In this document: positions 15,226 to 15,607 of the stretch, piece after piece | Layout of the letters: each line of letters opens with the position of its first letter | Position numbering within the stretch: the stretch's first letter is position 1 | DNA from: an uncultured Hungatella sp. | GTDB taxonomy: Bacteria > Bacillota > Clostridia > Lachnospirales > Lachnospiraceae | Length of the DNA stretch: 15,607 nt | Reading direction: 5' to 3' | Assembly: GCA_910586845.1 (NCBI GenBank) | Contig: CAJUJV010000019.1 | Span: forward strand, 19,748-35,354 | The notes under the pieces: model-generated | Database searches by the model: none | The model's input: only the letters and a program-made list of their open reading frames with translations | What the model was told of the DNA's origin: nothing | Made by a program: the position numbers and the translations under genes

Positions 15226-15231
15226 TATAAT
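15226..15231 (+). promoter_or_regulatory. Possible -10 box before the small coiled-coil gene
   Basis: TATAAT with ATGC upstream lies 43 nt before ATG 15275. No good -35 hexamer is present at 16-18 bp, so the promoter is tentative. Confidence 0.35.
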
Positions 15232-15274
15232 GGCAGTAAATGGACAACCATAATATGATGCCAGGAGGGTGAAC

Positions 15275-15529
15275 ATGGAAAGAAGACATAGAAGGACCAA
15301 AAAAGAAAAAATGGAAGATGAGCTGATCCAGACGGAAGAGGCCATCAGACAATACCGGGAAGTTATTTCCACCATGGAGGAGAAGCGGCGTTCTCTTCTC
15401 GCAGAGATCGAGGCGGAGCATATCCGGGAAGTGACCAGACTGTTAAAAGAGAAGAATCTGTCTGTGGAACAGCTGAAAAATATGCTGGGAGACATGAGAT
15501 CAGAAACTATGATGGAGCAGGGCGCCTAA
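15275..15529 (+). CDS. Small coiled-coil protein, 84 residues, unknown function
   Basis: I do not recognise this protein with certainty. ATG 15275 is preferred over GTG 15269 because AGGAGG (15263-15268) is 6 nt before the ATG and abuts the GTG. The product is basic at the N-terminus (MERRHRRTKKEK), then has a long heptad-like charged helix (about 13-50), a short break, and a second helix LLKEKNLSVEQLKNMLGDM (56-74). The design, two helices with an 'xLSxEqL' turn, loosely resembles DUF4315-type proteins of conjugative elements, but no other mobile-element gene is present, so this is weak. The stop codon is in the loop of the terminator. Confidence 0.75.
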   Translation: MERRHRRTKKEKMEDELIQTEEAIRQYREVISTMEEKRRSLLAEIEAEHIREVTRLLKEKNLSVEQLKNMLGDMRSETMMEQGA

Positions 15530-15543
15530 GGCCCTGCTTTTTT
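15516..15543 (+). terminator. Rho-independent terminator overlapping the end of the small gene
   Basis: AGCAGGGC (15516-15523) pairs with GCCCTGCT (15531-15538), followed by six Ts. The stop codon TAA (15527-15529) is in the 7-nt loop, so a terminating ribosome would cover the hairpin. Confidence 0.9.
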
Positions 15544-15607
15544 GTGTATGACGGGCATGTTAACGGGTTTTCTCCTGAAACAGGGCTTTCTGTGACAGAA
15601 ACTATTG

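Noticed and set aside
15544..15607. Last 64 bases as the start of another gene
   Set aside because: No ribosome site plus start with an open frame is visible before the window ends.

Overview
This is an ordinary-looking chromosomal stretch from a Gram-positive, obligately anaerobic Firmicute, most likely a gut Lachnospiraceae (Clostridium/Enterocloster/Hungatella-like). The basis is the moderately high GC with AGGAGG ribosome sites, a rubrerythrin, a DUF6062-type protein, a Firmicute-type dUTPase with a DESYCGG motif, ScpA/ScpB, and choline-binding-type wall repeats. All recognisable genes lie on the + strand and all are intact apart from the truncated first gene. I see no phage, transposase, CRISPR, tRNA or rRNA.

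Layout. (1) 1-2838: 3' part of trpS, a secreted D,D-carboxypeptidase with a C-terminal wall-binding repeat tail, and a DUF6062-type cysteine/histidine protein. (2) 2839-3150: a gene-free stretch with a compact multi-hairpin element closed by an 11-bp inverted repeat. (3) 3151-3747: rubrerythrin, ended by a strong near-symmetrical terminator. (4) 3821-7912: a tight operon of metallophosphoesterase, scpA, scpB, a DegV-family lipid-binding protein and an S51-type peptidase, ended by a terminator at 7918-7957. (5) 8060-11018: a self-contained copper-resistance unit. A CsoR-type operator is nested in a good sigma-A promoter, followed by csoR and a copper P-type ATPase whose C-terminus is an in-frame CopZ-like domain with its own ribosome site and ATG; a terminator follows. 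(6) 11137-13737: an extended -10 promoter, then dut, a TPR lipoprotein and hflX (TTG start). (7) 13786-15529: a neurotransmitter:sodium symporter-family transporter and an 84-residue coiled-coil protein whose stop codon lies in the loop of its terminator.

How it works together. The copper unit is the clearest system: copper-loaded CsoR should leave the operator, allowing expression of the exporter and possibly of a free CopZ chaperone from the same reading frame. ScpA and ScpB act with SMC in chromosome compaction; dut protects DNA from uracil; hflX rescues ribosomes; rubrerythrin removes peroxide. No large unknown system is visible. The items most worth a second look are the structured element at 2913-3076, the internal CopZ start at 10809, and the duplicated Cx2C...Cx2H modules in the DUF6062-type protein.
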